A DNA stretch of 39,679 nt from Thioploca sp. (lineage in GTDB: Bacteria; Pseudomonadota; Gammaproteobacteria; Beggiatoales; Beggiatoaceae), in the NCBI GenBank assembly GCA_030627235.1, contig DAOUSL010000012.1, positions 1-39,679 on the forward strand. Direction: 5' to 3'. Shown here piece after piece: positions 19,848-28,067 of this stretch. Within the stretch, counting starts at the first letter, position 1; every line of letters begins with the position of its first letter. A program made the position numbers and the translations under genes. The notes beneath the pieces are model-generated. The model was given only the letters and a program-made list of their open reading frames with translations. It was not told where the DNA came from and did not search any database.

Positions 19848-21179
19848 TTAATACTTCGACCAAAACTGATAATAATAATCAAACTCAACCCAATCCCACC
19901 AATAATAATCTGAAGATATATCATTACCAGACTGACAAATCATAAATTCTGCCTGTTTTTTTAACTCTGCATAAACTCTTGCTATTTTACTAACCTTTGT
20001 ATTTCTAGTCAAAATCTTCAAAGAATAACATGTATTTAAATCATACCAAGTAGAATATTCAAATGATTCAGGCATTGTTTGCAAACCAAGCTCTTGATAA
20101 CAACTTCCCAATACATCTTGATTCAAATTATTACTAAATTTACTAATAATATGTTTCCAATCAGCAAAAGCCTTCTTTTTAGTACAGTTCATTAAATAAG
20201 CCAATTCCTTAGTATTTCTAAAAAACTCATTACTATCCTGTTGTAACTTATTCTGCAACTTTTCTAATTTAACCACTGCTGTATCAATAACATCAGCATT
20301 AAATTTTGCCACTACATTATCAGTAATCTGTTTAAACGAATTTGCAGAATATTCAACAATATTTACTTTAATTTTTTGCTTAGTTTCTACACTAAATTCA
20401 TCATACTTTTTACCAGCATAATCAATAATATCAATTTCAATTTGTTGAACAGTAGCTTTCAAAACATCTTTATACTGTTTAAAAGCTGACTGTACCAAAT
20501 TATCAATTTTTTGTAATTTATCCTCCAAAATTTGAGTAAACTGTTCAGAACGCTGTTCAGTCATATTATTGAACTGAAGTTGGCGATTTTTCAATAAAAC
20601 TTCCATATCTTTCAGCAAAGGAACAACTTGTTGTTTATAAACAGTATTAATTGCTGCTTTCAATTCCGTTTTAATTCCTAGTAAAACTTGTTGTTTATGT
20701 TTACTCCAATCCACTGATTTAAGACTATTTAATAACTCTTCGCTTAGACTAATACCCAGTTTTTTAGCTATTTTCTCCCAATCAATAGTCTCAAGCGAAA
20801 AATTGTCTAACCATTTATCAACACAAGCCTCTTGAGCATTAATATAATTTAAATACCCTCCAATTGTTACACCAGTTTGATATAACTTGGCAGAAAGATC
20901 ACATGTATATACTGCACAACCTTTAGGACATTGTGATTTAAGATTATTATAAAATGTATTCTCACAATATTGTTTATGATTGTTATGGGTATATTCACAA
21001 TCATCATAACATTTATCATGTTGCTCACAAGCTGGAGTAAAAGAAAAATCAGTAAATTTTAAAATCCCTTTTCCGGGACAATACATTGTGTAATTATCTG
21101 GTACGCCTGTGCAAGCTGCACTACTTAAATTAGGCAACAAAATTAATAACAATAGACAAATTATCAGTTTAATTTTCAT
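19848..21179 (-). CDS. Secreted phospholipase A2-like protein with coiled-coil stalk
   Basis: The 443-residue product begins with a signal peptide (MKIKLIICLLLLILLP...SSA). Next is a Cys-rich domain (about 22-125) with the secretory phospholipase A2 active-site pattern CEQHDKCYDDC (catalytic His-Asp pair) and paired cysteines further on (YCENTFYN, CPKGCAVYTC). Group XII-like PLA2 is the nearest match by eye. From about residue 130 comes a long helical stalk whose units resemble the paralogue immediately upstream (KPLLKD, ILEDKLQKIDNLVQSAF, DIIDYA). A terminal domain rich in Trp and Tyr ends FWSKY. The open frame extends 14 codons further up (21221), but the signal peptide sets the start at 21179. 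It should act outside the cell or in the envelope on phospholipid; an effector or toxin role is inference. No immunity gene is obvious. Confidence 0.7.
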   Translation of the reverse strand: MKIKLIICLLLLILLPNLSSAACTGVPDNYTMYCPGKGILKFTDFSFTPACEQHDKCYDDCEYTHNNHKQYCENTFYNNLKSQCPKGCAVYTCDLSAKLYQTGVTIGGYLNYINAQEACVDKWLDNFSLETIDWEKIAKKLGISLSEELLNSLKSVDWSKHKQQVLLGIKTELKAAINTVYKQQVVPLLKDMEVLLKNRQLQFNNMTEQRSEQFTQILEDKLQKIDNLVQSAFKQYKDVLKATVQQIEIDIIDYAGKKYDEFSVETKQKIKVNIVEYSANSFKQITDNVVAKFNADVIDTAVVKLEKLQNKLQQDSNEFFRNTKELAYLMNCTKKKAFADWKHIISKFSNNLNQDVLGSCYQELGLQTMPESFEYSTWYDLNTCYSLKILTRNTKVSKIARVYAELKKQAEFMICQSGNDISSDYYWWDWVEFDYYYQFWSKY

Positions 21180-21285
21180 AATTTTTGACTGTAGGAAGGC
21201 AAATTTTAGTTTAAAAAACAAGATAAATATTGCACTCCATTTACTATAAGGATTCAGGATTTAATAATTGCCGAAACTCTCAGGC

Positions 21286-21318
21286 AGACCTGACAGGTTT
21301 TGAAAACCTGTCAGGTCT
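21286..21318. repeat. Palindrome AGACCTGACAGG family, intergenic copy
   Basis: AGACCTGACAGGTTTT (21286-21301), a single G, and AAAACCTGTCAGGTCT (21303-21318) form a perfect 16-bp inverted repeat. It lies between the two coiled-coil paralogues. Copies inside coding sequence are at 29105-29137 and 29970-30002, and a broken copy is at 39593-39617. Confidence 0.85.
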
Positions 21319-21352
21319 TAAGTATCATATTGAGTTCCCATTCCTAAGAGAA

Positions 21353-22630
21353 TCAATAAGAATACTTCAGTTTCTCAGCCTTCCAATACTCATAAGCAGA
21401 TTTTAGTTCCAATAAATCCCACACAAAATGCTCTGTATTTTCTTGAAAACACGCAACTCGTTGTGTAAACATATACAAATCCCAATATACATTACTAATT
21501 CTTTTTACTGGAGTTGTTATGGTCAACGTACTTAAAACTTTACATTTTTTTATCTCATAAATAGTTAAATACTCAAAACCTTCAATAGAATCAATATTAT
21601 TCAAATCAATACCAGCTTCTTGATAACATTTTGCATTAGGAGATATTTCAAGAGTTCCAGATTTTTTTATGAACCAGTTTTTGGGATTAAAATCTTTCAT
21701 TTCTTTTAGATATTTAGTACCTAATTTATCCAAAGTACTCATTACATTTTGTATGTCTAAACGAGTTTTCTCCTCAGTACATTCCAAACGGATAATCAAT
21801 TCTCTAGCTTTATCAAAGAAGTTAATCATATCCACAGAAAAAGCCTGTCGTAATTTTTCGGCTCTATCAAAAGTATGGTCAATTATTTCCTTTCTTACCT
21901 TAGCAATTGCTGCATCAGTAGTTTTAGTAAAAGATGTATTTGCATAATCAATAATATCAGTCCTTATTTTACTAATACTTTCATCCCGCCATTCACTTGC
22001 TTTAGTAAAAGTATAATCAATGACATCAGTTCTTACTTGCTTAATCGTATCATTAACAGTAATTTTAAATTGGTCAAAAGCACTTTGGATAATTGCATCA
22101 ATCTGTTTCAATTTATCCTCCAGAATAGAATTCAATTGATTTAAACGATCTTCAGCAATTTTATCAGCCTGATCGAGACGATTTTCTAAAACCATATCAA
22201 TATCTTTTAATAATGGTTTAATTTTTTCATCAAACAACTTATCCATTGTTGCTTCAAACTCTCCACGCAAACCAGAACCAATTTCTTGACCATATTTTTT
22301 CCAATCAATTAATTCCAATGCTTTTAACACTTTCTTACTTGCACCTTCACCAATTTCCTTTCCAATTTTATCCCAATTAACAGAATTATTTATATGATCA
22401 GCTAATTGCTTACCAGCATCTCCAACCATTTCATTAAATTCAGGTCTGATACCACGTGCAAGACCTTTACCATGACTTTCACCAGCTCTGTTAATTGCTA
22501 ATTTAACAATACAAGTTATTCCTGCTGAAAGAGCATCCCACCAAGAACACTCCCCAGCATTAGCAACAGGCACATAATTTATACCCATCACCAATACAAG
22601 TGAAACTAATAACTTTCGTTTTAATAACAT
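21353..22630 (-). CDS. Secreted coiled-coil protein, paralogue of the PLA2-like protein stalk
   Basis: The 425 residues begin with a signal peptide ending VANAG, then a short Cys-containing segment (ECSWWDALSAGITC). A helical stalk follows, with paralogy to the downstream gene: IDWKKYGQEIG, KPLLKDIDMVLENRL, NSILEDKLKQIDAIIQSAF, then repeated DVIDYTF/DIIDYAN/EIIDHTF units about 30 residues apart. The C-terminal domain keeps matching Cys and aromatic positions (AKCYQEAGIDL, FEYLTIYEIKKC). It lacks the phospholipase domain. The ATG at 22630 is preceded by AAGG. It is first in a run of three minus-strand genes for secreted coiled-coil proteins, separated from the next by a palindromic repeat. No known family recognised. 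Confidence 0.65.
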   Translation of the reverse strand: MLLKRKLLVSLVLVMGINYVPVANAGECSWWDALSAGITCIVKLAINRAGESHGKGLARGIRPEFNEMVGDAGKQLADHINNSVNWDKIGKEIGEGASKKVLKALELIDWKKYGQEIGSGLRGEFEATMDKLFDEKIKPLLKDIDMVLENRLDQADKIAEDRLNQLNSILEDKLKQIDAIIQSAFDQFKITVNDTIKQVRTDVIDYTFTKASEWRDESISKIRTDIIDYANTSFTKTTDAAIAKVRKEIIDHTFDRAEKLRQAFSVDMINFFDKARELIIRLECTEEKTRLDIQNVMSTLDKLGTKYLKEMKDFNPKNWFIKKSGTLEISPNAKCYQEAGIDLNNIDSIEGFEYLTIYEIKKCKVLSTLTITTPVKRISNVYWDLYMFTQRVACFQENTEHFVWDLLELKSAYEYWKAEKLKYSY

Positions 22631-22712
22631 ATATATAACCTTATTAAAAAATAACCTATTATTATAATAAACTAATTTTTATTTACATTCAATATATTTC
22701 TTTACTCTTTTA

Positions 22713-22742
22713 CTCGTTCCCAACGGCTTCGTTGGGAACGAG
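22713..22742. repeat. Hairpin CTCGTTCCCAACG / CGTTGGGAACGAG after metH
   Basis: A perfect 13-bp inverted repeat with a GCTT loop stands 9 nt past the metH stop. It can terminate the metH transcript, although no T-run follows on the minus strand. The same arm sequence is found in the palindrome at 222-387 and as one arm near 38586, so it belongs to a dispersed family. Confidence 0.75.
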
Positions 22743-22750
22743 ATAAATTA

Positions 22751-25700
22751 TTATTCAGCTAAAATTGGAGCTAACCATCTTTCTGCTTCTTTCACCGTCA
22801 TACCTTTTCGTTTAGCATAGTCTGCAACTTGATCTGGTTCAATCTTACCAGTTCCAAAATACTGACTCTCTGGATTAGAAAAATACCAACCAGATACCGA
22901 AGCAGCTGGTAACATTGCGAAGCTTTCCGTAAGACTAATATCAGCATTTTCAGTTGGTTGTAATAATTCCCATAGAGTAGCTTTTTCAGTATGATCGGGA
23001 CAAGCTGGATAACCAGGAGCTGGTCGAATTCCACAATAGCTTTCCTTAATTAATTCATCATTGCTAAAACTTTCATTTGTAGAATAAGCCCAAAATTCCT
23101 TCCGCACTCTCTCATGCAATCTTTCCGTAAATGCTTCAGCCAATCGATCTGCCAATGCTTGCAATAAAATTACATTATAATCATCCTGTTGTTGCTTAAA
23201 CTTAGCTATTTGCTGTTCGATACCAATTCCAGTAGTTACGGCAAAAGCTCCCAGATAATCTTTTATTCCTATTGGAGCTATAAAATCAGCTAGACATAAA
23301 TTTGGCTTATCTTTCTTTGGCATTTGTTGCCGAATATGATGTAATGTAGTTTTAACCTGAGTTCTAGTATCATCAGTAAATAACACTATGTCATCGTCAT
23401 TAACCATATTGGCTGGAAAGAAAGCAATTACGGCATTAGCTTGTAACCAATTCTCATTAATAATATGTTGTAACATGGTCTTAGCGTCATGGTATAATTT
23501 CTTAGCTTCAACTCCAACTACTTTATTTTCTAATATTTGCGGATATTTACCAACTAAACCCCAAGTCTTAAAAAATATACTCCAATCAATGTAATCAATT
23601 AATTCTGCTAGCGAATAATCGGTAAAAGTCTTTAAACCCAAAAAGGTAGGCTCAGGTGGAGTATAAGTGTCCCAGTTAGGCTTAAATTTATTAGCTCTAG
23701 CTTGTTGGATAGTAATCTGTTTCCGAATTTTTTTGTTAGCTCTCCGTTCTATTATTTCAGCATATTCTGCATTAATTTCCTTAGCATAATTAGCTTTTAA
23801 ATCAGAAGATAATAGCTTCCGAACCACTCCAACTGCCCGTGAAGCATCAAGTACATAAACTGCCGGATGGCTATAATTAGGAGCAATTTTAATCGCCGTA
23901 TGAACTTTGGAAGTGGTTGCACCACCAATTAATAATGGAATATCAAAACCTTGCCGTTCCATTTCTTTAGCAACATGCACCATTTCATCCAAAGATGGAG
24001 TAATCAGTCCAGATAAACCAATCACATCACAATTATGTTCTTTGGCCTTGGATAGAATCTTTTCTGCTGGTACCATAACTCCAATATCAATCACTTCAAA
24101 GTTATTACATTGTAACACCACAGCTACAATATTCTTACCAATATCATGCACATCTCCCTTTACCGTTGCCATCAAAATTTTACCAGCACTGCTACTAGCT
24201 CCATCTTTCTCTGCTTCAATAAAAGGCATCAAATGAGTAACTGCTCTCTTCATTACTCGTGCTGATTTAACCACTTGAGGTAGGAACATTTCCCCAGCTC
24301 CAAACAAGTCACCAACTATATTCATACCATCCATCAATGGCCCTTCAATTACATGGAGAGGTCGTTCGGCTTTTAATCTAGCTTCTTCAGTATCCGCATC
24401 AATATAATCAGTAATTCCTTTAACTAAAGCATGGGCTAACCGTTTTTCCACAGGTTCTTCCCGCCATGCTGCTGTCTGTTCTTCCTGCTTGCTACCTCCA
24501 ACTTTATATTTATCTGCTATTTCCAACAGCCTATCAGTTCCATCTTCTCGTCGATTTAGAACTACATCTTCTACTCGTTCTCGTAATTCTTCTGGAAGAT
24601 CAGCATAAATTGCCAATTGACCAGCATTGACGATTCCCATATCCATACCAGCTTTGATAGCATAGTATAGAAATACTGAATGGATAGCTTCCCGAACTGA
24701 GTTATTGCCTCGGAAAGAAAACGATACATTTGATACTCCACCAGAGATTAACGCATAAGGTAAAGTCCGCTTAATTTCTGCAATAGCTTCAATAAAATCA
24801 ACTGCATAGTTATTATGTTCTTCTATTCCAGTAGCGATTGCAAAAATGTTTGGATCGAAAATAATATCTTCAGGTAGAAAGCCAACTTTTTCGGTTAGAA
24901 TTTTATAAGAACGGGTGCAAATTTCAATTTTTCGCTCTTTAGTATCAGCTTGACCTTGTTCATCAAATGCCATTAAAATAATAGCCGCTCCATAGCGTTT
25001 GATTAAATTAGCTTTTTCGATAAATAGCTCTTCCCCTTCTTTCATACTGATGGAGTTTACAATGGATTTGCCTTGTACGCATTTTAGACCAGCTTCCAAT
25101 ACTTCCCATTTAGAGGAGTCAATCATGATTGGAACTTTGGCTATATCCGGTTCAGTAGCGACTAAATTTAAAAATTTAACCATTTCTACATTAGCATCTA
25201 ATAAACCCTCATCCATATTAATATCAATGATTTGAGCTCCATTTTCCACTTGCTTACGAGCTACTTCTAAAGCTTCATCATATTTTTTTTCTTTAATCAA
25301 CCGCTTAAATTTGGCAGAACCAGTAACATTAGCTCGCTCTCCAACATTAATATATAATGAATTCTCATTAATGGTACAAGGCTCTAAACCGGATAATCGA
25401 CAAGCTATTGGAATTTTAGGTAATTTACGTGGTGCATATTGTTCAACTGCTGCTTTAATAGTACGGATATAATCTGGAGTTGTACCACAACAACCGCCTA
25501 CAATATTTAATAAGCCGCTACTAGCCCATTCAGCAATTTCAGTTGCCATATCTTCTGGAGTTTCATCAAAACCACCAAGATCATTTGGCAATCCAGCATT
25601 AGGGTGAGCAGAGATATAACAGTCGGAAATTCTATCTAATTCAGAAATATATTGACGTAAATCTTTAGCTCCCAATGCACAGTTAAGGCCAATTGTTAAT

Positions 25701-26401
25701 GGTTTAGCATGGCGGAGAGAGTTCCAAAATGCTTCCACCGTTTGGCCAGACAGAGTTCTTCCTGAAGCATCGGTAATCGTGCCTGAAATCATAATTGGCA
25801 ATTCAGTATTAAAATCAGCAAAATACTTGTGAACAGCAAAAATGGCAGCTTTCGCATTTAAGGTATCAAAGATGGTTTCAATTAATAGTAAATCTGCTCC
25901 ACCATATACTAAACCTTTGGTTGCCTCATAATATGATTCTACTAAATCATCGAATGTTATATTGCGAATACTGGGATCATTGACATCAGGAGAGATAGAG
26001 CAAGTACGATTAGTCGGGCCTAAAGAGCCGGCTACAAAACGTGGAATATCAGGTGTTTCTATGGCATCAGCAGCTTCCCGAGCTAATTTAGCACTGACAA
26101 AATTTAATTCATATGCCAACTCTTCCATTTGGTAATCAATCATCGCTGTCTTGGTGCTACTGAAAGTATTCGTTTCAATTATATCCGCACCAGCTTCTAA
26201 ATATTGGGTATGAATTTCTTTGATAATCTGCGGTTGAGTAAGTGAGAGTAAATCGTTATTACCTTTCACATCACAAGGCCAATCTTTAAAGCGTTCTCCC
26301 CGATAATCAGCTTCTTCTAGTTTATATCTTTGAATCATTGTACCCATAGCACCATCTAGGATTAGGATACGTTGTTGTAAAATTTCTTGAATATTTGGCA
26401 T
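22751..26401 (-). CDS. metH: Cobalamin-dependent methionine synthase
   Basis: Transfers the methyl group of 5-methyltetrahydrofolate to homocysteine through methylcobalamin. All four modules are present in 1216 residues. The homocysteine domain (1-325) has the Zn-binding Cys ([11 protein letters not shown] and [11 protein letters not shown]). The folate domain (about 345-605) has [14 protein letters not shown] and DINMDEG. The cobalamin domain carries [11 protein letters not shown] (axial His near residue 750) and [15 protein letters not shown]. The reactivation domain (about 895-1216) has [16 protein letters not shown] for AdoMet. The length is standard. No cobalamin riboswitch is seen in the 400 nt upstream. 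Several overlapping frames on both strands are shadows. Confidence 0.98.
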   Translation of the reverse strand: MPNIQEILQQRILILDGAMGTMIQRYKLEEADYRGERFKDWPCDVKGNNDLLSLTQPQIIKEIHTQYLEAGADIIETNTFSSTKTAMIDYQMEELAYELNFVSAKLAREAADAIETPDIPRFVAGSLGPTNRTCSISPDVNDPSIRNITFDDLVESYYEATKGLVYGGADLLLIETIFDTLNAKAAIFAVHKYFADFNTELPIMISGTITDASGRTLSGQTVEAFWNSLRHAKPLTIGLNCALGAKDLRQYISELDRISDCYISAHPNAGLPNDLGGFDETPEDMATEIAEWASSGLLNIVGGCCGTTPDYIRTIKAAVEQYAPRKLPKIPIACRLSGLEPCTINENSLYINVGERANVTGSAKFKRLIKEKKYDEALEVARKQVENGAQIIDINMDEGLLDANVEMVKFLNLVATEPDIAKVPIMIDSSKWEVLEAGLKCVQGKSIVNSISMKEGEELFIEKANLIKRYGAAIILMAFDEQGQADTKERKIEICTRSYKILTEKVGFLPEDIIFDPNIFAIATGIEEHNNYAVDFIEAIAEIKRTLPYALISGGVSNVSFSFRGNNSVREAIHSVFLYYAIKAGMDMGIVNAGQLAIYADLPEELRERVEDVVLNRREDGTDRLLEIADKYKVGGSKQEEQTAAWREEPVEKRLAHALVKGITDYIDADTEEARLKAERPLHVIEGPLMDGMNIVGDLFGAGEMFLPQVVKSARVMKRAVTHLMPFIEAEKDGASSSAGKILMATVKGDVHDIGKNIVAVVLQCNNFEVIDIGVMVPAEKILSKAKEHNCDVIGLSGLITPSLDEMVHVAKEMERQGFDIPLLIGGATTSKVHTAIKIAPNYSHPAVYVLDASRAVGVVRKLLSSDLKANYAKEINAEYAEIIERRANKKIRKQITIQQARANKFKPNWDTYTPPEPTFLGLKTFTDYSLAELIDYIDWSIFFKTWGLVGKYPQILENKVVGVEAKKLYHDAKTMLQHIINENWLQANAVIAFFPANMVNDDDIVLFTDDTRTQVKTTLHHIRQQMPKKDKPNLCLADFIAPIGIKDYLGAFAVTTGIGIEQQIAKFKQQQDDYNVILLQALADRLAEAFTERLHERVRKEFWAYSTNESFSNDELIKESYCGIRPAPGYPACPDHTEKATLWELLQPTENADISLTESFAMLPAASVSGWYFSNPESQYFGTGKIEPDQVADYAKRKGMTVKEAERWLAPILAE

Positions 26402-26461
26402 TTTGTTCCGTATTTAATTGACTGAATCGTTATTTGTTGGATTATTTTTAGGTTAGTTTTT

Positions 26462-26470
26462 ATTATCGCA
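26462..26470 (-). promoter_or_regulatory. Candidate extended -10 promoter for metH
   Basis: On the minus strand the sequence is TGCGATAAT, an extended -10 (TGn plus GATAAT), about 60 nt before the metH ATG. No good -35 hexamer is present, which is allowed for extended -10 promoters. Confidence 0.35.
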
Positions 26471-26720
26471 TAGATTTTGGTTTATTAATTGTTTAAAATG
26501 AAGCAGAGCATCTTAAACATTATGTTATTAAATAAAATATTTGGAATAATTACTTAGTTACCAATGTTATGCAGAAGATAATAAGCAATCATTATAAATT
26601 TATATTTAAAGACAAAATATACTTTTAATAATGGTTATTTTTAGAAGGGTGGAGTATAGGAGTTTGAAATGGTTTTATTGAGTTTGGAATCTGAGAATAA
26701 TACAATTTAATACTTTAATG

Positions 26721-26741
26721 GTGGGCAACAATGTTACCCAC
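26721..26741. terminator. Palindrome GTGGGCAACAATGTTACCCAC past the KilA-N gene
   Basis: Arms GTGGG and CCCAC with inner AACA/TGTT and one mismatch form a hairpin about 67 nt beyond the KilA-N stop. It may be a terminator or one more dispersed repeat. No T-run follows on the minus strand. Confidence 0.4.
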
Positions 26742-26807
26742 TATAATTAAACTACTACAAAATTAATGATCTTAATCGTTGGAATAGCAATATCCTTGTA
26801 CAGATTC

Positions 26808-27599
26808 TTAAAACAAAGTCAATACAGTTTCATGCCATTGGATTGAGCGGATTTGTTGGCTAGAACTATATCTTTTATCTTGATAGGTGGCGTGTTCAAA
26901 ACCTAATTTTGTCAGTTTGTAATGCAGGTTTTTTTTGCTGTCTCGATATGGAATTTGTAACTTTAATTCAGTTAATTTTAGGTTGGCTTGTCTGGAACTT
27001 TTTAGACCAGTACGTTTGGCTATTTTGGTTGGATTTAGTAATTCTACTTCAGCTTCAATAACTTCAGTTTTTACATTCCATTCTTGTAAAGCGTCATATC
27101 CAAATCTCTTTTTAAGAGTATTATTTAGAGCAATACGTTTGGCTTCACCTATGATTCCGAAGCTTTCTAACATATCAGAGTTAATTTTGGCACATTCGGC
27201 CATTGTTTGGGTTGGTTCGGGTTTTATCGATACTGAACCTTTGGTTAATAATTCAAACATCCAATTTGCTACCATAGCAGCAAATATTGGGCTACACCAT
27301 TGAGCTAAATTAATTGATACGTAGGGATGTATCCATGTTCCTTGTTCTTCAGGGATCCCGCCTTGTATGATTTGTATAAGTTGTTGATTTTGTTCCGTTA
27401 CGGGAATCCCCGCAACGGGATTTTTAACAATAAAATCAGGTAGTTGTCCTAAAAACTCTTTAGTAGATTTTAGACGACGATAATCATTAAATTTTTTACC
27501 ATTAGCTTTGCACATATCAGTGGCGTTTAAGTAGCCGTCACTAGAACGTTGATGGATTATAACACCATGAAAATTACGGCTTATTAATTGAGTTGTCAT
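26808..27599 (-). CDS. KilA-N domain protein, copy A
   Basis: A predicted DNA-binding protein of 263 residues. The KilA-N domain (about 1-125) shows SDGYLNATDMCKANGKKFND, then TWIHPYVSINLAQWCSPIFA and WMFELLTKG. A linker helix region follows, then a C-terminal winged-helix-like segment (LNPTKIAKRTGLKSSRQANL, about 190-263). KilA-N proteins are typical of phages and large DNA viruses, and also occur as solitary chromosomal genes. The ATG follows AAGG by 9 nt within a TCTATAA context shared with copy B. The reading frame contains a hairpin at 27395-27418 coding PVAGIPVTE, and a structured leader precedes the gene (27650-27714). No phage structural or replication genes are nearby. Confidence 0.85.
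   Translation of the reverse strand: MTTQLISRNFHGVIIHQRSSDGYLNATDMCKANGKKFNDYRRLKSTKEFLGQLPDFIVKNPVAGIPVTEQNQQLIQIIQGGIPEEQGTWIHPYVSINLAQWCSPIFAAMVANWMFELLTKGSVSIKPEPTQTMAECAKINSDMLESFGIIGEAKRIALNNTLKKRFGYDALQEWNVKTEVIEAEVELLNPTKIAKRTGLKSSRQANLKLTELKLQIPYRDSKKNLHYKLTKLGFEHATYQDKRYSSSQQIRSIQWHETVLTLF
27395..27418 (-). repeat. In-frame 24-nt hairpin inside KilA-N copy A
   Basis: On the mRNA strand the arms are CCGTTGCGGGGA and TTCCCGTAACGG. All twelve positions pair if two G-U wobbles are allowed. Copy B has a perfect 24-nt palindrome at the same codons with the same outer five bases but different inner bases. Confidence 0.8.
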
Positions 27600-27649
27600 T
27601 TATAGACACCTTACAGTGGTTATTATTGGATACAGAATTTTGATTTTAA

Positions 27650-27714
27650 ACACTTAGCAGAGTGGCATTCTGTAATTACCTCTCGTTTCGGGTCATGATT
27701 CCCTAGCTAAGTGT
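27650..27714 (-). promoter_or_regulatory. Structured leader element of KilA-N copy A
   Basis: Read on the gene's strand, a closing stem ACACTTAGC/GCTAAGTGT (9 bp, perfect) encloses two internal hairpins. The first is GGG...CCC. The second is GAGAGG pairing imperfectly with CCACTCT, with the loop TAATTACAGAATG. The element ends 50 nt before the KilA-N start codon. Copy B at 39458-39521 has the same order, with sequence differences concentrated in the second hairpin. It could be a cis-acting RNA, an operator recognised as a cruciform, or part of a mobile unit. Confidence 0.65.
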
Positions 27715-27763
27715 GTTGTTAATTATGGAGGATAATTTGGTGATTGTCAATATTGGGGAGGGG

Positions 27764-27876
27764 TTTGAACAAGATTACACAGATTAAAGGATTAAAGGAT
27801 TAAACATGATTTAAGTCAAAAACACACGGGGTTTAAAATCCTGTCCATCTTTAAATCCTGTATAATCATGTTCAAA
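27764..27876. repeat. Palindromic repeat with AGATTA/TAATC arms
   Basis: The left arm starts TTTGAACAAGATTACACAGA and the right arm ends TGTATAATCATGTTCAAA. They pair imperfectly, with the internal units GGATTAAAGGATT and AAATCCTGT. Related in composition to the repeat at 19724-19833. Confidence 0.6.
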
Positions 27877-27887
27877 AGCAACTAATT

Positions 27888-28024
27888 GTCTGAATCAGAA
27901 TTTACAGGATTATAGAATTTGCAGAATTTTAAAGTCTTTAAATCAAGACCAGATTGTAATATAATATTACGATTCAGGTTTTTAATTCTGTTAATTCTTA
28001 AATTCTGTGAATTCTGATTCAGAC
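27888..28024. repeat. Palindromic repeat, GTCTGAATCAGAATT ends
   Basis: The left arm begins GTCTGAATCAGAATTTACAG and the right arm ends CTGTGAATTCTGATTCAGAC, nearly perfect reverse complements for about 40 nt. It ends 43 nt before the CHAT start and so lies where its promoter should be. Confidence 0.7.
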
Positions 28025-28067
28025 AAAGAAATCTTAAATCCAAAAAAAACCCAACCAAGGAGCAACC

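Larger units (their letters stand above)
26402..26807. other. Gene-free interval between metH and the KilA-N gene
   Basis: AT-rich. It holds a candidate metH promoter at 26462-26470 and a palindrome at 26721-26741 downstream of the KilA-N gene. I see no gene and no riboswitch consensus. Confidence 0.5.
27600..28067. other. Divergent interval between KilA-N copy A and the CHAT gene
   Basis: Contains, from left to right, the KilA-N leader element (27650-27714) and two separate GAATCAGG-family palindromes (27764-27876 and 27888-28024). The CHAT ribosome site AAGGAG follows, 5-6 nt before the ATG at 28068. No further gene seen. Confidence 0.6.

Noticed and set aside
22798-25235. Several frames of 68-109 codons overlapping metH on both strands
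   Set aside because: They lie entirely within the well-supported metH coding sequence and have no family features.
26402-26600. Cobalamin riboswitch before metH
   Set aside because: Looked for a B12-box type sequence and the usual long structured leader; none seen in this AT-rich stretch.
26808-27599. Prophage suggested by KilA-N genes
   Set aside because: No integrase, terminase, portal, tail or lysis genes nearby; the KilA-N genes are solitary.
27764-28024. CRISPR-like array suggested by repeated GGATT units
   Set aside because: The units are irregular parts of long palindromes, without constant spacers or repeat length, and there are no cas genes.
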